Origin: Geosiphon pyriformis
Lineage: Eukaryota; Glomeromycota; Glomeromycetes; Archaeosporales; Geosiphonaceae
Direction: 5' to 3'
Length of the DNA: 64,000 nucleotides
Assembly: GCA_016748015.1 (NCBI GenBank)
Contig: JAAOMT010000003.1
Location: 355,404-419,403, forward strand
Each line of letters opens with the position of its first letter. The first letter of the stretch is position 1. A program made the translations under genes and the position numbers. This document shows positions 10,046 to 22,794 of this stretch, one piece after another. The notes under the pieces were generated by a model. It had not been told where the DNA came from. It was given only the letters and a program-made list of their open reading frames with translations, and did not search any database.

Positions 10046-10994
10046 ACACCCTAAACCGATCTTTTGATGCTCAAACATTGCAATTCCCCACAGCTTTGGC
10101 AACACATACTGAATCTTTCCCAATCAGGAATGACCATTTTGATGCCAGCAGATTGGCTTGACTTGATTCGGCAAACTCTATCACAGCCTTTTGCCACATT
10201 CTGATTAATTGAATTCTGATTGACTTAATTTCACCAAACTCGGCGACTGCGGCGACAATCATATCCTTAGACATGTTCATGCGAATTTCTTTGATCACCA
10301 CAGCCTGATCTAAATGCACTTCTTGTTTTTTGAGATCGGTGTTTATGACGATCTTATTTTCCCTGGCCAATAATGTGGTCATTTCCATGCTTTTTTCTGA
10401 TGTAAACGTTAATCTGATGATTCCTTCAAATTTTGAGGGAGTAGTGGCCCCCCCAAAACCATTGATTGTTGAGAAAATTTTTCTAATTAACTGAGTCTTA
10501 GCCATTGCCAAATCATCCTCCACAGCTGAGAGACTAATATCCAAAGCAAATGACTTTTTAACTGATACTTCCACAGGAGTCTTGATAATTTTAGGGTCAA
10601 TCTATTTCTTCTTTAAAGAGATAGGCAAGCAAGGAGGGAGCACAACTTCATTATCATCCATATGAAAATTAGGAGAGCCAAGCAGAGAACCAAAACCAGT
10701 ATCAGTGTTGACTCACTTTGCCTTGGGTGTAGTAGCCGCTGAACCCAAAAGAAACCCATCATTTGTCCCAGACATGCTAACATTCTCATCCTCACCAGAG
10801 AGACTTTCCACATCAGAATACACACTACCACTAGATCCAGCTTTGCTCAAGGATATATCTTTTTCATCACCAAAATGTTTCACATTACCAAGAACAATCT
10901 TTTTCTTCTGAGAAAAGAAGCCACCAGTAGGACCTTGAAAAGCACTCTTAGGAGCCTTTTTCTTAGGTGCAGTGCTACTAGCAGTAGCTTTCAT
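10046..10994 (-). pseudogene. LINE ORF1 N-terminal half
   Basis: Start ATG at 10994. The first 93 residues are Lys/Ser/Asp-rich with KKKAPK near the start and SLSGEDENVSMSG further on, both nearly repeated in copy 2. A TGA at about 10713 ends the segment in both copies, so either it predates them or it arose twice from TGG or CGA. The frame continues through 10574-10071 with a conserved FSSINGFGGAT-like block and an MWQKA-EF block. The end near 10080 is shifted out of frame just before Gypsy A. Confidence 0.75.
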
Positions 10995-11150
10995 ATTTAC
11001 AAAAAATAGGTTGCTATTAAGTAAAGAAATATTGATATAGACTAAAAAAACAAAAAACTTCTTTTTCCAGAAAATGCACTTTTTGGAGATTTGTAGAGGT
11101 AAGAGAGAAAGAAGTTTTTTGTTTTTTAAAATTATTTGTAATAAAAATTT
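10046..11150 (-). mobile_element. LINE copy 1, 5' part (5' UTR and ORF1 N-terminal half)
   Basis: Continues the LINE interrupted at 3540. It aligns with 52165-53250 of copy 2, including a pre-ORF1 leader containing GAAAGAAGTTTTTTGT (11110 here, 53238 there). Beyond about 11150 the sequence turns to almost pure A+T. Confidence 0.85.
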
Positions 11151-12350
11151 ATATATAAGTTAAATTAAGATAAAAAGTTATTTTAATATATTTAATAATA
11201 ATATAATAAATAAACTAATTAATACAGCTGTTTTTTATAAACAATTATTGTTATTAAAAATTTTAAAAACTTTTTTATAAAATTGTTTTAATTTAGCAGT
11301 TTTTAAAAATGTTTATTATTTTATTTATTATATATATAACTTTGTTAATTATATTTATTAAAAAATTAAATATATTAAAAAAGTTTTAAATAAAAACTTA
11401 TTAAATAATATTAATTAGGATTATATGATTTCAGTTTAATATTTTAATTTGTATTTTAAATTAAACTTTACTAATATTAAATTAATTAATTTAAAAATTT
11501 ATATTATAAAATTTTTGTATTGTAAATTACTAAAAAAAAATACAATATTAATTATTCAAATATTATTTGTATAAAATATAAAAAAATAAAAAATTCAAAT
11601 TATGTATTTGTTTGTTTTATTAATACAAAAGCTAGATTAAATATTATTTTTAAATTTTGGTTAATTTGAATTTCTTAGTTAAGCTTGTTTTTAAGTAAGT
11701 TAATAATTTTATAAGATTTTTACTTCTTATTATTAAATAATTGTTTAAATAATTGTTTAAATAATTCTAATATTATAAATTATATATATATAACTTTAAT
11801 TAAGAAGTTTGTTTTTTATAAGTAATATTCAAAAGTTTAAATTTGTCAAACTTGTTGTTATTAAGATTATAAATTTTGTGTTTTTTTTTGATTATATTTA
11901 AAGATAATATTTACTTATTAATGTTATAATTAAAAACTAAATACAAAAAGTCAAATTGTAAATACTAAGTTTGTGTTATTAATAGTGTAATGTTAAATAA
12001 TTTGCTTAATATTGGCTTGTTTGGTATTAAATATTTGAGCTATCTTGGTTTGTTTTCAGTTTTAATACTTTTTTTAATATTTTAATTGTATAAAACTATA
12101 TAATACATGTTTTGTATAATTTAGAATTTATTGTATAATGCTTAATGTTGTCTTAACATAAGTCTGAGTGACTGGTTATGTGCAAAAATTACATAATCCA
12201 TATCTATTGTAAAACATATGTGTAAGTAATAAAAGAACCTTACTTTGTTAAAACATAATAAAAAAACATTAAAATTTCAAATGTAATTAAAAAATCATTT
12301 ATATGGTAAAAAAAACTTTATATTGTATGACGATTTTAAAACAGCAATTT
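11151..12350 (+). repeat. Extreme AT-rich block containing a plus-strand LINE 3'-end relic
   Basis: No gene is visible; nearly all bases are A or T. At 12130-12260 a string similar to the reverse complement of the LINE 3' end appears: TCTGAGTGACTGGTTATGTG followed by a run like the LINE's CATGATTCAC with C replaced by T. The LINE equivalent in reverse complement reads GGTCTGAGTAACTGATTGTA in copy 2. An A-rich tail follows. I infer an old LINE copy in the opposite orientation whose G+C has been eroded. Confidence 0.5.
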
Positions 12351-12835
12351 TTATTTTTTATTTTTTTTCATGGCCCTAAATAAAAAATCTATGAAATTCT
12401 TCGATATACTTTGTGACGTAGGGGTTCCCTTTTTTAAGACATTTCAACCTTAAATAATTTTATCCTCAATTAATGATTTGAGAATCTCTTTGCAGTGTGC
12501 TCAAAGCATCGCACTTGCAAGCGTTACATTAGGTTTTCCTTACTCCAAAGTCACCTCAAATCAACTGTGTTGAACAATAGAGCAATCAAATTTTTTTATT
12601 ATCTAATAAAGATCCTTTTGTGAAATAGAGTAAACATGTGCTAAAGAAAAATTCAAAAAATACTCATCTATCTGCTATGAACAAGGATAGGATACTGGTG
12701 TTTATTTCTTTATTCGGTGTTTTAATATTACAAGTAATCTGCGGCATGGAACATAAGTAAGTTAAATAGTGCACTAAAATAATCCAATAAAGCAATAAAT
12801 GAATAAATAAAAAGAAATCCAATTACACTTATTGA
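12351..12835. other. Intergenic region 3' of CCT2, nothing recognised
   Basis: Moderately AT-rich sequence with base composition like the host genes' flanks. It probably contains the CCT2 3' UTR (minus strand) near 12700-12835. No open frame, RNA gene or repeat was recognised. Confidence 0.5.
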
Positions 12836-15531
12836 TCATTCTTGACGTTTCCTATTAAAATAAACAAAATAAGCATAGGATTAATTCAAGTCTTAAATAA
12901 AATATTCTTAAAGCCACTTACCGAGGTGCACATCTAATGATGTCATCAACACGAAGAATCATCTCAGTAGCCTCGGATGCGCTCAACAAAACTTGGCGCT
13001 TTAATTTATATGATTCTGTGACACCTAATTCACGCATATCTCCCACCGCACCGTTTATCAGGTCTATAAAAAAAGACTTGCATAGTTATATCTCGAAGCA
13101 GAATATATAGATATTCAAGTAAAACAATTATTTTACCTAGACCGTATGTGGACTTTCCCTCGTAATGGGCAGCGCGTAATTGCGCCACCAAATCTGCACT
13201 ATCAAACCCTCCGTTATCGGATAAAATAGTAGGGATCTTTGGTCCCAAAAACAATTTTTTATTTCCTCGCGAATAACTAATGACAAGTGCTTGTGAATTG
13301 ATTCTGTTTTACCTCTCGTAGTGCTTTAGCAAAAGATTCCATGGCTATTGCTTTCTTGCCAGCTGTTTTAGCGGCTAATTGTTCAACGGCTTTGGACATT
13401 AAAATTTCTGAACAACCTCCACCCAGCACGGTTGCGGTCTCTTTGACTGTCTGTGTTAATACGCATAACGCATCATGTAATGACCGTTCCGCTTCATCGA
13501 GCAATTGATGAGTTGCACCTCGCAATACAATTGTGCAAGCCTCTCCAGCCGCCACTCCAGAAAATTTGATGAGCTTATATCACGAAAGAATTTTAAATTA
13601 GAACATGCGTTTTCCAAAGCTAAGTAAAGACAGGTATTACCTTGTCTTCACCAATTATGACTTCTTCAATAAGATCACAATGACCAAGTTTCACAAGCTC
13701 AGGATGATCAAATGTCGAAGCAATCTCACCACCTATGTAAAAGCCAGGAATTAGGATTGTTAGACTTTTACTTCAAGGGAAGTATTACTATACCTGTTAC
13801 TAATGCTAGACGTTCAATGCCATCAAAATCAGCGTGCTCTATTGACACAATGCCTGCATCGGCGAATAACTGCTCAGGCCAATTATAAATTAATTGACGA
13901 TTGACAAAGCAGTTGATATTGTGTGCCTTGATTTTTTCCACTTTCTCCTTCATCTTGTCCTTAAATAGGAAAATCAATCGAAAATAGTCCTTCAAGTTAG
14001 GATCTAATCACAATCATATATTCTAAGTCGACCTACGCGTTCAGCTCTTTCCAATTCTGCTAGTTTTCCCGTACCATCAACACGGACACGAGCGCCAAAT
14101 ATTTTTATCTTATCGGTATCCATCGCTATATTTTTCAAATGGCATTAATTAACATTTTTAAGCATGAAAATTGCCACAACTATAAATTCTTGATCTTAAC
14201 GTGTGTTGGCAATCAATATATTTGCATTTTCTATCCTCTTTGGCTGATTCACCCCTATCTTTTTATCCAGGATGAAGCCTATTAATTTAATGTTGATTTG
14301 CGATCAATAGAATATTAAGAGATCAAAGCGAAGATTTCAAGTGCCTTCTTTACCTTCATCAAGATATGAATCAATTAATCTACCACCAACTCGTTTAATT
14401 ATTTGAATATGTTCTAGATTGGTGCTACCCTATAGTTTTTATCAAATAATTTGAATTCGTGAAATACAACTTGTAAAATGTTGCAAGCAAAATATATTTC
14501 TACCTTAAGCCTCAAAACAGCATCGACAGCTAGATTAGCAAAATATCCTTTATCTTGCGATAACACCTTGGAGCTCAAAGTCGTTCGCGCAATATTAATC
14601 AAATCTCTGCGGAAAGCTTCTGGATCGTTACTACAAAAAAATAAGGTTCAAGTTTATATGCTAAATTTATAGTAATCATCTATGCAAAATACAATATTCA
14701 AATCTTGATATTAAATTAATGATGATCAATCTCAAACTTATACAAACCCATTATCAACAGTGGATTGTTCCAAAGCTTTATAGGCAGCATCACTAGCAAG
14801 GCGATAACCTTCAATAATTATTTGCGGGTGTATCTTGGTGCTCACAAGACGTTCCGCCTCCCGTAAAAGTTCAGCAGCGAGCACACATACAGATGTCGTA
14901 CCATCCCCAACTTCATCATCTTGAACTTTAGAGATATCTAGAGATATAAATTAATTAAAGATAAAATCTTTTTCATGAGGCACAAATGCTTAAGGTAAAG
15001 GACAAATTCAGTGTATTGATTCAGTCTTGCAATATACATCTTGAATTTAAAAGGATACTGACAAGAATTTTAGCGGCAGCGTTATCAAGTGCGATCGATT
15101 TAAGAATTGTTGCACCGTCATTAGTCACTGTTACCTCCCCCGTTGAAACAGATTGAAGAATTTTATCCTTAAGAGAATTAAAAAAGTTAAATTATTGAAT
15201 TTAGTTGAGTAAACAAAAACCAAACTTTCGATTATTTCCTACCATTCCTTTAGGTCCTAAAGTACTTTTGACCAGATCACCAACAGCTATCGCTCCAATA
15301 AAAGACGACTAGTAAATTGACACCAAACCTTGAAGATCAAAAGTGTGAAGAAAAGTGGAATTTTTGAAAGCAAACGTGGGTCGTGTTCTCACTAGACGGG
15401 CGTTCTCTGCGCGTTCCTCTGTTGCCTCATCTTGAAAAATTTGTACAGGAGCAAGTGACTAAAAGAGAAACGAAATTTATTAAGTTTGAAAATTAGGGAA
15501 AAGACTAAAATGAGTTTTCCAAACTCACCAT
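12836..15531 (-). CDS. CCT2: T-complex protein 1 subunit beta (CCT2)
   Basis: One of eight subunits of the cytosolic TRiC/CCT chaperonin, which folds actin, tubulin and other proteins using ATP. Fifteen exons, 5'-3': 15531-15529, 15458-15393, 15308-15243, 15167-15059, 14937-14748, 14630-14504, 14429-14354, 14278-14201, 14125-14037, 13959-13794, 13732-13641, 13573-13313, 13236-13137, 13063-12922, 12851-12836. They sum to 1581 nt (526 aa plus TGA), the family's usual length. Visible motifs: SLAPVQIF start typical of beta, ATP-site LGPKGM and [31 protein letters not shown], ending in a basic CAPRKRQE tail. Exon 1 codes only for the initiating Met. Subunit identity rests on closeness to the beta paralogue along the whole protein. 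The start is fixed by the ATG directly followed by GTGAGT. Confidence 0.95.
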
Positions 15532-16297
15532 CGTCAAGGTGGGTAATAATCCTGAACCAGAGATTGTCAGGGAAACCTCAAATTAAAACAAAATCTGTAT
15601 ATCAATTCGATTAACCATTAAAAAAAACGATCTCGGATATCATGCCACTTCCTAAAAACGCGGTTCCAATCATCTTGTTATATGACCTTAACTGGTGAAA
15701 ACTGATTTATACATATAATTAGTTATAAATTATAATTTTTCACTTTATTTTGTTAAAATACAAAATAAATTATTTTATGTAAAATAATTAAAATTTTAAA
15801 ATTAAGATGTAATTTTATATAAGAATTGAAATTTATTAATTAATATTATAATATTAATAATATTCAATTTTACAAATTAATGATAAATAAAAAATATTGT
15901 TGAAAATTTAAATTAATGTAAAAACAAATATTGCAAAAACAAAATTTTGTTTAAGATTAAATATATAATTTAGATAATTAGTTTCATAATAAACTTATCT
16001 AATTGGATTTTAAAATTAATTATGCTTTTGAATCATGTAATAAAAATAAATTATCACAAACATCATTTAAATTTAACAAAAAAGTCATGATATGATATTT
16101 ATAATTAAAGCATACACTATAAATTATGAAAATCTTGGAAATCAAATTTATGACTCATGCATTGGCTGCATCAAGATTTCGCGAGTGTTTCCAAACTGTT
16201 TAACTATTATTTTGTGGATAAAAAGCTATTAGCTTTTATCGCAACTCTTGTGAATAAATAGAATTGCGGAGATTTCGAGATAAATTGCTCTCAAAGA
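15532..16297. promoter_or_regulatory. Divergent intergenic region between CCT2 and SF3B3
   Basis: About 766 bp separates the two start codons, which point away from each other, so both promoters must lie here. The middle (15700-16100) is strongly AT-rich. I see no convincing TATA box or other named element and no ORF. Confidence 0.6.
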
Positions 16298-19200
16298 ATG
16301 TTTCTTTACAACCTTACTCTACAACCACCTACGGCCATCAACGTAGCTGTGGTTGGGCATTTTTCAGGCACAAAGCAACAAGAAATTGTTGTTTCAAAAA
16401 TAACGAGATTAGAACTTTTGAGAGCAGACCCAAATACCGGTAAAATGCAAATTTTATTGACACACGACGTTTTTGGAATAATTAGATCACTGACCCCATT
16501 TAGGCTTACCGGAGGCTCCAAAGGTAAATTTCGCCCGAACTTAGTTGGCGGTTAATAAAGAGACATCCATGCTTCATAAAATGAGCCAGCTCTCTCCTTA
16601 ACTGGGTGGGCTTCTCGTCGAACTTTCTGTAGATTATATAATAGTCGGGTCTGATTCAGGAAGAATCGTGATTCTTGAGTACAATCCGGCAAAAAACAAG
16701 TTCGATAAAGTTCATCAAGAGACATTCGGCAAATCTGGATGTCGTCGCATTGTGCCCGGGCAATACTTGGCAGTCGATCCAAAAGGGAGATCTGTATTGA
16801 TCGGTATAAAATTCTATTTTTTAATTTCTTTTTTTGAGCCATTTTTGAAACTAGTATCCAAAATTATGACACATTTATATCAATATAATTTATAGGCGCA
16901 GTGGAAAAACAGAAGCTGGTCTATATATTGAATCGAGACTCTGCTGCCAATTTGACCATCTCATCCCCGCTAGAAGCCCACAAGTCGCATACCTTAGTAC
17001 ATCATTGCATAGGATTGGATGTCGGGTATGAAAATCCAGTCTTCGCTTGTTTGGAAGTTGACTACTCAGAAGCTGATCTGGATCCGTCTGGGGAAGCATT
17101 TAATAGCACCGAAAAGGTTTAAATTGACATTAACGCGACCTATCTAATATCTGACTTAGTCTAACTCATTTTTACTCATAAAATCAAGATGTTAACTTAT
17201 TATGAACTTGATCTCGGCCTCAATCATGTGGTTAGAAAATGGAGTGATCCGGTTGATGCGAGAGCAAACCTCCTATTTCCTGGTAATCATTAATATATAT
17301 ACATCAAATGCGCTAGTTTTGTGTATGTCTTTATTAAAGGTATCTTGATTTCTCTATTAGTTCCTGGCGGCAATGATGGTCCTTCAGGGGTTTTAGTTTG
17401 CACTGAAAATTTCATATCTTATAAACATCAACGTGTTGAGGAATTGCGAGTACCAATACCTCGTCGTAGAAATCCACTTGAAGACAAATCACGTGGTCTT
17501 ATTATCGTTGCGGGGGTTATGCACAAAATGAAAGGTGTCTTCTTCTTCTTGTTACAGAGTGAGGAAGGTGATATTTATAAAGTCACCCTTGATTACGATG
17601 AGGATAAGGTAAACGCTATTAAAATAAAGTATTTTGATACCGTGCCTGTCGCATCTTCGTTGTGTATACTTAGAGCCGGCTTCTTATTTGTAGCGGCTGA
17701 ATTTGGAAACCAGTATGTATCGTTTTAAAATTTCTTAATTATTCTTTAATTCCCAATATTGATTTTTTTGTGGCATTAAAACTTTAGCCGGTTGTATTCA
17801 TTCACGAGCCTCGGGGATGACAATGATGAACCAGAGTGGTCCAGCGATGATTTTCCCAATACCGGTAGAGATATGTCTGCGGTATACTTCTCTCCAAGAG
17901 AATTGCAAAACCTTGAGCGTGCAGATGAATTGGAAAGTTTGAATCCCTTAATTGACGCCAAGGTATGAATTGCTGCATAAAACTAATTACTTCTATGTTT
18001 CTTAGAACATTCATTTATAAAACAAAATATTTACTATTAGTTGGAATATTCCGGGTTATCTAATGTTGGTGATACCAAAATGGTTATCTAGGTTCTGAAC
18101 CTCACTGACGACGACACTCCCCAATTGTACGCACTTTGTGGACGTGGTGCTGGGTCTTCATTTCGAATTTTGAGGCATGGATTAGAAGTTTCTGAAATGG
18201 CTGTGTCTGAATTGCCAGGGAATCCAAATGCTGTATGGACAACAAAATTGAAAGCTGATGGTAAATACACCAAAAAAAAACTTGATAAAAATTAATCATT
18301 GAAAAATTCTCACTACGACTTATTATACAGATCAATTCGATGCTTATATCATTGTTTCCTTTGTAAATGCTACATTGGTCTTATCCATTGGTGAGACTGT
18401 GGAAGAAGTGACCGACACAGGCTTTCTATCTACAACTCCCACTCTAGATGTTCACCAATTGGGAGATGACGCTCTTTTACAGGTAAACTTCCTTATTGTC
18501 CCCAATTTTGGCATGAATTAGTAATGGATTTTTATTTCCAAAAAACCCAAGATATATCCTCAAGGTATTCGCCATATTCGAGCTGATCGTCGTGTTAATG
18601 AATGGAAGACGCCCGGGAACCGAGCTATCGTCAAGGCAGCTACAAACAAACGACAAGTTGTTATAGCTCTTACGGGCGGTGAACTCGTTTATTTTGAGTT
18701 GGATAATCAAGGGCAACTCAATGAATATCAAGATCGTAAAGAAATGGGTTCAAATGTCTCTTGCTTAAGTATTGGCGAAGTACCTGAAGGCAGGCAGCGA
18801 TCAAGATTTTTGGTGATTCTAATAACTTGATTTATTAGTTTTTATCTAGAAAAAATTCCGTTTTCAATTGATTTTAACGCTTTTCTCAAAAATCTTCAAT
18901 AGGCTGTCGGGTGTGACGATCATACAGTTAGGACACTTTCACTGGACCTTGAAAATACATTAGAATTACTCAGTACACAGGTCTAGAATACAGTTATTTA
19001 GTATTATGAAATTGTTCAAAAATGCTGAAATCAGTGTTATTCCATTCAAAACAATTAGGCTCTCACTGGACCTCCGCAATCGCTGTCGATAATTGAAATG
19101 ATGGATATTGGAACAGATGCCTCTCATGGTACTCTCTATTTGAATATTGGTCTGCAGAATGGGGTTTTATTGCGAACTGTCTTAGACACGGTTACTGGCC

Positions 19201-21144
19201 AGTTGACTGATACTAGGCAGCGGTTAGAAACCACGTTTTTTCATTTTATTTTTCTGCTGTTATAAAATTCAAAATCTAGCCTCATTTACCCGAATAATTT
19301 CTTAGATTTTTGGGTGCTCGCCCGGTGAAGCTCTTCCAAGTTACTATTCAAGGATCACCTGCAGTTTTAGCTTTATCAAGCCGTCCTTGGCTTAGCTACA
19401 CTTTTCAATCACGGTTGCACCTCACTCCCCTTTCTTATGACTCCTTAGAATACGGATCTAATTTTACTTCCCCGCAAGTTCCAGAAGGGATTGTTGCAAT
19501 TTCCTCTAATACTTTAAGGATTTTTGCCATTGAAAAGCTCGGAACCGTTTTTAATCAAGCATCAATCCCGCTCAAATATACACCCAGACATTTTATTCTT
19601 CATCCACTTTCCAGGAATTTCGTTATTCTTGAAACCGAGCATAATACTTTTTCCCCTTCAGAGAAGAAAAAAGCTTTGGAAGCAAAAATTCAGCAAGGAC
19701 ATGCTTTCGATCCAGCAATGGTGGATTTGCCGCCAGAGACTTTTGGCTTACCCAAGTCCGAAGCGGGAAAATGGGCCTCATGTATACGCGTTTTAAATCC
19801 TTTCAAAGGGCAAACCGCATCTCTCATTGAGCTCGAAGAAAATGAAGCTGCTTTTAGGTATTTCTTCAACTTGATGTCTGCGAGTTTAAATCTTTAGATA
19901 GTCAGAAATAATCTTTCTGACAATTTCTGAAATTGGGAACGAAGTATTGCCACAGTGAATTTCCACAATCAAAATAATGAGCTGTTTCTCGTCGTTGGCA
20001 CTGCCAAAGATGCTAACTTGGCACCAAGGACTTGCTCATCAGGGTTTTTGCATCTGTATCGGTTTTTGGACGAAGGAAACTCTCTAGAGTTAGTGCACAA
20101 GGTATTTATAGTTGTTTAATTTTTTTTTGATATAGACCAAACAACCTTACTTTTATAAATATGTCAATCAATAGACTCAATGTGATGACATTCCAATAGC
20201 CTTGTTGGGATTCCAAGGGAGACTCCTTGCTGGGGTTGGCAAGGCCCTTAGAATATATGATTTCGGCAAAAGAAAATTATTGCGCAAATGTGAATCAAAG
20301 GTCTGTCTAGGTTTAATATCATTTTGCATTAATGTATTTGTATTGATCGTTACTTTGGCATTCCAGAGCATACCAAATTGTGTAGTTGACTTACACACAC
20401 AAGGCAACCGGATCATAATAAGTGACATGCAAGAATCTGTACATTACGCTTCTTATCGACAACACGACAACCGCATTATTATATTTGCAGATGATACGAC
20501 ACAACGTTGGATAACAACGACCACCATGGTTGATTATGATACAACAGCTGGGGGTGATAAATTTGGTAACTTTTTTATTGATCGTTTGCCATCTGAGACC
20601 AGTGAAGAAGTTGACGAAGATCCTACGGGCAATAAAATAATGTATGAAAAAGGTTATCTAATGGGTGCTCCGCACAAGGTTAAGTTCATTTTATCTAAAA
20701 AAATCAAATATCCTGCTATTTTGATATCGGCTAATGAGAATTTGTCCGAAATAGGTTGCGATGATAGCACATTATCATGTTGGCGATCTTATATCATCCC
20801 TCCATCGGACAACGCTTGTAGCGGGGGGGCGGGAGATTTTAGTGTATACTGGGCTTATGGGAAGTATCGGGGTATTTGTTCCCTTTATAACACGGGAAGA
20901 TGTAGAATTTTTCCAAACACTCGAGATGCATATGCGTAATGAAGCACCACCCCTCGCTGGGCGTGATCATTTGCAATATCGGAGCTTCTATACTCCAGTC
21001 AAAAGCGTCGTAGATGGAGACCTTTGTGAACAATACAATTTGTTACCAATAGAGAAGAAAAGGATGATAGCGGAAGAGTTAGATCGAACACCAGCCGAGA
21101 TACAAAAGAAAATTGAGGATATGAGGGTAATGGCCGCGTTCTAA
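16298..21144 (+). CDS. SF3B3: Splicing factor 3B subunit 3 (SF3b130 / RSE1)
   Basis: A large beta-propeller scaffold of the U2 snRNP SF3b complex, needed for branch-site recognition; nuclear. Sixteen exons: 16298-16523, 16633-16803, 16896-17116, 17189-17282, 17361-17712, 17788-17962, 18092-18260, 18331-18482, 18552-18812, 18903-18980, 19059-19222, 19306-19857, 19945-20101, 20175-20300, 20367-20678, 20755-21144. Total 3600 nt, 1199 aa, close to the animal protein. Signature stretches: MFLYNLTLQ start, [64 protein letters not shown] and a C-terminus of [16 protein letters not shown]. It belongs to the DDB1/CPSF160 fold family; RSE1 fits much better than those paralogues. No frame damage is visible. 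Confidence 0.96.
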
Positions 21145-22794
21145 TTTCATCTTTCTGCTTTTAAAACTTTGCCTATTAGTTATGTTACCAATTTCAAATG
21201 CTGATTCATATGCAAATTCCATAAACTATGGTGTTGTCGAAAATTATCAAATCTGAGCATGGCTCTAATTTTATTCTAAGAGCTTTAAACAGGCAGATTT
21301 ATTTTTTGAGTATTTTTCATTATTCAATAAATACTTATTCAAAATAAAATAAGAATTTAATTTTACTTAGAAATTTTACTTTTTTTTTTTTAAGTCATTT
21401 TATGAAATGGTTTTAAGTAAAAATATTTTATTTATTTAATATGCTTTATTAAGTGTAATTTAATTATTTACAATATTAAAACAAATTTATGCATTTAAGC
21501 TGAGTGCGAGAAATTGGGGTTGGTCCGTGATGGCAGTTTTGTGATTGTTGATGTGGTTCGGCGGTCTTGTGTCTACAATAGGAGATGTGCGTAGAGATGG
21601 TTTTAATGGTTCATTTTGGTCTAGGTGTGGATAGTTGCCTGGTTTCCGGTCCTCTGCTTGTTGGTCTTCACTCACCTGTTGTTGTGGGCAGGGTAGGTTT
21701 AGTTATAGGGGTATAATCGGCTCGGGTGTCTGGTCACGTGTAGCAAGAGCATGAGTCACGTTGTATAACATTAGATAGTGATTGGGCCACACTCGTTATA
21801 GCAAAAAAAAATTATATTATTTAACATTGAATATATAAAATATAATTAACCAAATTTAAATTTTATATTTTAAACTTCATTTTAAAAACATTAGCTAAAT
21901 GTTTTAATATTTATTTATAATTTATGCTTTAATTTAATATTAGTTTTGCTCATAAAAATATAATTCAATAATTTTAATTTGTTTTACTTAATCCATGTAA
22001 TATTGAAATGTTGGAATACTAAATATATCCTTGTTTGATTTTGATTTCAAAATCTTCAAAGTGCTTTATATAGCTTAATTGCAAAAAACCCTATTGCCTA
22101 TTGAGGTAAATATATTAGTAAATTTGGGACGTTTCACGAAAGGAGAATTATACATACTGTTTCTCTTTGGACAAATATCTTCTTTCTTAAAGGCAATAAA
22201 AAAACGCAAATTTTTACTCCTACCCTCTTTAAAAAAAGAGCAATGCGGAACCTACAAGGTTTAATCGTTTAGATTAAAATAAAACTTGACCAATTTAGAG
22301 ATTAGTTTAAATGGAAGCTCACTCGAATCCTAAGAACAAGATCAAAGATAGATTTTTATTACTCTTAGAAAATCTAATGCTTGGAACTTAAATTTACTTT
22401 AAATAGATTCTATTGTCTTAACCTCAAATTAGACCATATTTTAAGTAAACCAATAAGTTTTATGATTCATATAAGAGGAAATACAAATTCTACAGATTAA
22501 AAATAATAATGAAACAAAGAGGAGGATGCTAGAATTTCTAGTTAAAAATTCAACCTAATAGATGCATATGATGAACAGTTAAAGCAGAAATTTTCGTGCT
22601 CAGATTTCAACGTTTAAATTTTCGGACATCAGGGCAATGTTTGCACTGAACCATAATTCCATTAATGAAATTATTTTATTTTCTTAAAATTAATGTATGT
22701 TCAAAAAATGTAAAACAAATTTGGGAAAATTCTAATCATTACCCGTATTGCCAATTGTGAGATATAATCGATAAAAAAATTGAATTCGCTTGCA
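21145..22794. other. Intergenic region with a GC-richer island
   Basis: Mostly AT-rich with no recognised gene. Positions 21490-21800 are distinctly richer in G and C, and the minus strand there is open for 62 codons (21487-21675), with a Pro/Asn/His/Gln-rich peptide. I cannot identify it. A short plus-strand ORF at 22079-22264 has no family features. Confidence 0.5.

Noticed and set aside
19524-19796. 90-codon ORF inside SF3B3
   Set aside because: It is an out-of-frame shadow of exon 12. The same applies to the other secondary ORFs in SF3B3, CCT2 and the transporter gene.
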